From Magnetaquicoccus sp039908525 (GTDB lineage: Bacteria > Pseudomonadota > Magnetococcia > Magnetococcales > Magnetaquicoccaceae): a stretch of 64,000 bases of DNA. A model generated the notes under the pieces. That model was given only the letters and a program-made list of their open reading frames with translations, was not told the origin of the DNA and made no database searches. The translations under genes and the position numbers were made by a program. The stretch lies in NCBI GenBank assembly GCA_039908525.1, contig JAMOAY010000013.1:28939-92938 (forward strand), in the 5' to 3' direction. This document shows positions 63,918-64,000 of the stretch, piece after piece. The stretch's first letter is position 1, and every line of letters begins with the position of its first letter.

Positions 63918-64000
63918 TTTGTGAGCCGCTCAAAGCGGCTGAAGGGGTCGCTGACGCGACCCCACGGTTGTGCGCCGCCTAAAGGCGGCAGATCAGCGTC
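63889..64000. mobile_element. Hairpin-rich end of an inserted element (IS200/IS605-like or MITE), partial
   Basis: Four successive stems in about 100 bases: CCCCCGGC/GCCGGGGG (63893-63911), AGCCGCT/AGCGGCT (63924-63940), GGGGTCGC/GCGACCCC (63944-63963) and GCCGCCT/AGGCGGC (63974-63989). The sequence is unlike the adjacent coding DNA and breaks the DUF4347 gene. Closely spaced hairpins are a mark of IS200/IS605 ends and related elements. The rest lies beyond the window, so identity is open. Confidence 0.5.

Overview
The window reads as chromosomal DNA of a GC-rich Gram-negative proteobacterium. It encodes a TolC-dependent type I secretion system, an RND pump, Lon, ErpA and a K+-independent membrane pyrophosphatase. 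Gene content and the GC-rich triple-hairpin intergenic elements remind me of Magnetococcales and related deep-branching alphaproteobacteria. That placement is an inference; no rRNA gene or magnetosome gene is present to test it.

Left part (1-35 kb), mostly housekeeping. 1-3372 (+) is the end of a surface-glycan cluster: a GT61 glycosyltransferase, a HAD phosphatase, a nucleotidyltransferase, and a nucleotidyltransferase fused to a small-molecule kinase. 3403-7176 (-) is a compact molybdenum-cofactor operon ending in a MoaE-MogA fusion. Next come an S24 repressor with a clear terminator, an HNH nuclease, adk, hppA, an AlaC-type aminotransferase and hom. A small accessory stretch follows: a Cys-rich protein, a PD-(D/E)XK protein, and an operon of an acidic DNA-binding-like protein, a siroheme synthase N-domain and an MTHFR-like protein. 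Then come a Pro/Ala-rich exported protein, lon, erpA, the livKHMGF branched-chain amino-acid transporter, pgpA-cinA, and an RND efflux pair with a small membrane protein.

Right part (34.5-64 kb), accessory. A DUF5625-like lipoprotein precedes an 842-residue protein with a possible papain-like head and an EF-hand-like module. Then come an AT-richer lipoprotein gene and a 3052-residue RTX protein, translationally coupled to each other. The RTX protein carries eight HCBP-like repeats, two cadherin-like domains and eleven RTX blocks. Its exporter follows directly: ABC transporter, HlyD adaptor and TolC. After a foldable leader there are three soluble hybrid histidine kinases joined by 4-base overlaps, two of them close paralogues. 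The window ends with an Rpn-type nuclease and the start of a DUF4347 surface protein. That last gene is out of frame across a C13 tract, has nine TTC repeats upstream, and is cut by a hairpin-rich element.

The most interesting unit is 34.5-62 kb: two large proteins with different heads on a shared calcium module, each next to a lipoprotein, upstream of one type I exporter and a three-kinase relay. Next to it lies a gene that looks phase-variable. Protein assignments rest on motif recognition by eye; no database search was run.
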